Shown one piece after another: positions 60,861 through 64,000 of a DNA stretch of 64,000 nt. The stretch comes from Sinotaia quadrata (lineage: Eukaryota > Mollusca > Gastropoda > Architaenioglossa > Viviparidae). The DNA lies in contig CM054184.1 of assembly GCA_028829895.1 (NCBI GenBank), positions 51,109,201 to 51,173,200 of the forward strand, written 5' to 3'. Made by a program: the position numbers and the translations under genes. Position 1 is the first letter of the stretch, and every line of letters starts with the position of its first letter. The notes under the pieces were generated by a model that worked only from the letters and a program-made list of their open reading frames with translations, was not told the DNA's origin and ran no database searches.

Positions 60861-62104
60861 GTGAAGACTTGTTTGAACTAAAATTGATTCCCTCTTGGGA
60901 GCAACTTTTGTGTGTATCTGTGTGTTATCCACACATGGTGTGTGTGTGTGTGAGTGTGTGTGCATTATAATGCATTCAATACAGGTCTATTACACATTTT
61001 ATTTGCAGTTTAAAAAATAAAAAAAGGAACATTAAGAATGTTGTCAGTTGGTGGAAAGGAAGTTTGAGCTTACTGCTAATAACTGTGAAAAGACACTGTC
61101 AGCATGCTGACACCACACATGCACACATGAATATAGGCATCCAACCCCTCCATTATAAATTTCCTTAAGTTGTATTTTCAAGTTAATCTTTAATTCTTTA
61201 TATATGTAGTACTGATTAATTATTAAAAGATAGTCTAATTACACACTTATGAACATGTATACCCGAGCAAGCCAACAAACCGTTCATTTAATATTTCCAT
61301 AATTTGTATTTTCAGGTGCATTTATATACTGAAAATAATGAAAAATATTCTATTAACACACATAGAAACTTGTACAAGCTACCTAACAAACTCATAATTT
61401 TAAAATTTTCCTTAATTTAAAAGCTCACACTTATCTAACATAAATATGCGCACTTAAATAGATTGCCACAAGCAACAAAAGGCTTGCCATGAAGTAAGAA
61501 TAATTTTATGGCAATTCTTTGTACCTATTTACTGAATACACAGATACAGCAAGGGATTCTTAAATGACTATGCCATTATCCAATTACACTGAATGAATAC
61601 CATGAAACTATTATACTTCAAAGTCACATTTGAGTGAATACCTTCCAGCCACATTGAGTGAATACTTTTAATCCAAAATGATTATAAACCTTCAAAAAAA
61701 AAAAAGGCAATTTTATTACTACTGGATATTAAGGGGGATAAACACCACACAATAAACAATGCAACAAATACCACAAACTCTTTACATTTAGATAACAAGT
61801 AAAATATTTTTTTAAAAATTCATCACTAGGTTATTTTCAAAATATGATCTGATTTAAAACAAAATCTACTGATGATTAATAAATTATATTTCATGACTAC
61901 AATTCAAATATTTAAAATAATTTTTGACTGAAAGACGTGTTTTGTTTGTTACTGTTAGTAATTTTTGTTGTTGAGAATATTTATTAAAATTTTACTTCTA
62001 CTTTTTTAGATCACAAAGCCCAAACAAAACAATAAAGTTACCATAAAAAAGGAAGTCTGATTTTCTCTTGAATAAATTAATGGGGAAAAGATTTTCATGT
62101 GACT
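60861..62104. other. AT-rich, no gene seen
   Basis: Short GT tract near 60940; no coding or element signal. Confidence 0.45.
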
Positions 62105-62365
62105 GGAGCTCTTCCTTGTGTGAGTCCAGTAGAATGGGGTACATCTTCCTGGTATAAGACTAGTAAATTTGGTAACATTTTCCTTGCATAAAATTAAAAC
62201 TAGTAAAATTTGGTACAGCTTCCTTATATAAGACTAGTAAAATTTGGTACATCTTCCTTGTATAGAACTAGTAAAATCTGGTACACTCTTTCTGGTATAA
62301 GACTAGTAGAATTTAGTACACTCTTGTATAAGACTAGTAAAATTTTGTACACTCTACCTTGCTGA
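62105..62365. repeat. Minisatellite, about 34 bp unit
   Basis: Seven or eight copies containing TATAAGACTAGTAAAATTTG and GTACAYCTTCCTT. Confidence 0.85.
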
Positions 62366-62539
62366 TGCCAGCAGAATTTGGAAATAAGATGTATAGTGGT
62401 TGCTGGGAAACAAATGTGAATGCCTTTATTTGTATCACTATCAGGTATTTGGAATAACAAACAAGAAAAAAGAAAAATATTGCAGAGAAGAATAGAAGAA
62501 TAATTATTACAGCTATAACATTCAGGAACACTAACCTGA

Positions 62540-62762
62540 GAACACACTTTATACCAAATAAAAGAAGATATTTTATGGTGTGTTTATGATACTAAATGTT
62601 GTCAATGGCAAAGAGAACACACTTTATACCAAATAAAAGAAGATATTTTATGGTGTGTTTATGATACTAAATGTTGTCAATGGCAAAGAGAACACACTTT
62701 ATACCAAATAAAAGTAGATATTTTATGGTGTGTTTATGATACTAAATGTTGTCAATGGCAAA
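62540..62762. repeat. 75 bp tandem triplication
   Basis: Three almost identical copies containing GAACACACTTTATACCAAAT and ATGATACTAAATGTTGTCAA; very recent by identity. Confidence 0.95.
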
Positions 62763-64000
62763 AAATAAGACAAACTGCTTTATGAGTAAGTATTTTCTGA
62801 CAGACTTGAGGCTAGGGATATGGGGGTCGTATTTATGGATACTTCTTTTAAATATTGTGGTGAAGCAGAACAATAATTCTAGCAATTTCTAGTAACTTCC
62901 TTATACCAGATATTCCATGATGTAGTCAGCACACTTTGCCACCATGCATCATGGAGTGCAGTGTATTCCTTACACTTACACACTGCGGTAGATACTCCTC
63001 GTGTCTAACATAGTTACAGAGGTTTATAATAAGTAAACCAGGAGATTCAGGTAAAACAAAGGCCATTTTTATTCCCTGGTAAAATATAATCAGGGAACAA
63101 ACACAAGTTTCCAGTTCATTCATCTTTAACTCCATTCTTTTATACACTCAAGTCTCAACTTACAGTTTCCTGCAACTGTATTTATTAGCCTGATACATGC
63201 ACACAGCATAATAAATACAGCATATCAATTTTATAAGTTCATTCACTTGAAACAATGTCAAGTGTTTAGCATACTATGTATGACCATCTTAGTTCAAACA
63301 ATAGAAATAATAATCTACTTCTGATCTCAACCCACTGGCTGGTCTTGTTCTCATAAATCTTAACCACTGGATATTAAAAACTACTCATCTAGCTGGAACT
63401 GCATCAGGAATTTGTAGCATATTCTCAACTCAAGTCGTTCACTCCAACTCTGACACTTACAAAAGTACCATCGTAAGGAATGCCCAAGATCAGTTTGACA
63501 GTTTACAAATTTATATAAAATTAAATATAGTAATAGGGATTGGCAAATTTACTCCACCACAGGATCATTAAACAACTATAAGGATCATTAGACAACTCTA
63601 GGGATCATTATAGAAATACACAAAACAGTTTCATGGAGAAATGAACTGAGTAGTGCTTTTCTCTAGGGGAGATACCAGATGGCTTTATTTGGCTACTGGT
63701 GTTCATAAACAAGAATAATCCTGGCTAACAAGCAATCCAGTTTTAACTGTTTATACGTATCACATGAACTTTGAGTCATCTATCACTTTAGCAGTTCTCT
63801 GAAAGGTATCGGTCACATGGCACATATTAACATAAAAGAGGTTGAAGAGAAACAGTCACTCTCTCACACACACACACACCAGATATCCCATAAACCCAGT
63901 AGCACAGGAATTGTATATATATTTTTGCAGATAGATTATTTGACTGATATGTATTAACATGTGTAAACAGCATGGACAGTAATGTTTCTTTAAATTTCAC
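62763..64000. other. AT-rich, no gene supported
   Basis: A 20 bp unit (AGGATCATTARACAACT) is repeated three times near 63562-63612. A 73-residue minus frame at 62926-63147 has no recognised family. Confidence 0.45.

Noticed and set aside
62926..63147. 73-residue minus-strand frame
   Set aside because: No recognised family, no splice context and no start support beyond a single frame.

Overview
This is a 64 kb piece of an AT-rich animal nuclear genome. Evidence for an animal: spliced coding exons with GT-AG borders, a replication-type linker histone gene ending in the metazoan histone 3' stem-loop, hAT and mariner transposon remnants, decayed non-LTR retrotransposons, and more than 25 separate minisatellites. 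The exact lineage cannot be read from the sequence; a lophotrochozoan such as a mollusc is my best guess.

Layout. 0-5.4 kb: a decayed LINE fragment on the minus strand, two large adjacent minisatellites (2.1-3.8 kb) and a decayed hAT element (4.25-5.2 kb). 5.6-11 kb: CpG-richer, with two exon-like segments on opposite strands and a small hAT MITE. 11-18 kb: AT-rich, CpG-poor, with two minisatellites and one MITE. 18.2-21 kb: a CpG-rich promoter-like zone and a weak two-exon candidate gene on the plus strand. 21.4-23.6 kb: a LINE RNase H remnant running into four consecutive minisatellites. 27-28.7 kb: a mariner MITE and an intact histone H1 gene on the minus strand. 31-44 kb: minisatellites, a 206 bp near-perfect palindrome and a third hAT MITE. 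44.06-57.51 kb: a six-exon OTULIN-like deubiquitinase gene on the minus strand. 57.7-64 kb: a CpG-rich divergent promoter zone with small open frames, then more minisatellites.

The two solid genes are unrelated. Histone H1 packs chromatin in S phase. The OTULIN homologue should cleave Met1-linked (linear) ubiquitin chains: all catalytic residues are present, exon phases agree throughout, and it carries about 500 residues of mostly disordered N-terminal extension not found in the 352-residue human protein.

The most unusual property is repeated local tandem expansion of whatever sequence was present. One array copies the LINE zinc-knuckle end, another breaks a transposase frame, and a third copies the OTULIN catalytic-histidine segment into its own 3' UTR. 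No operon, CRISPR array, tRNA or rRNA was seen.
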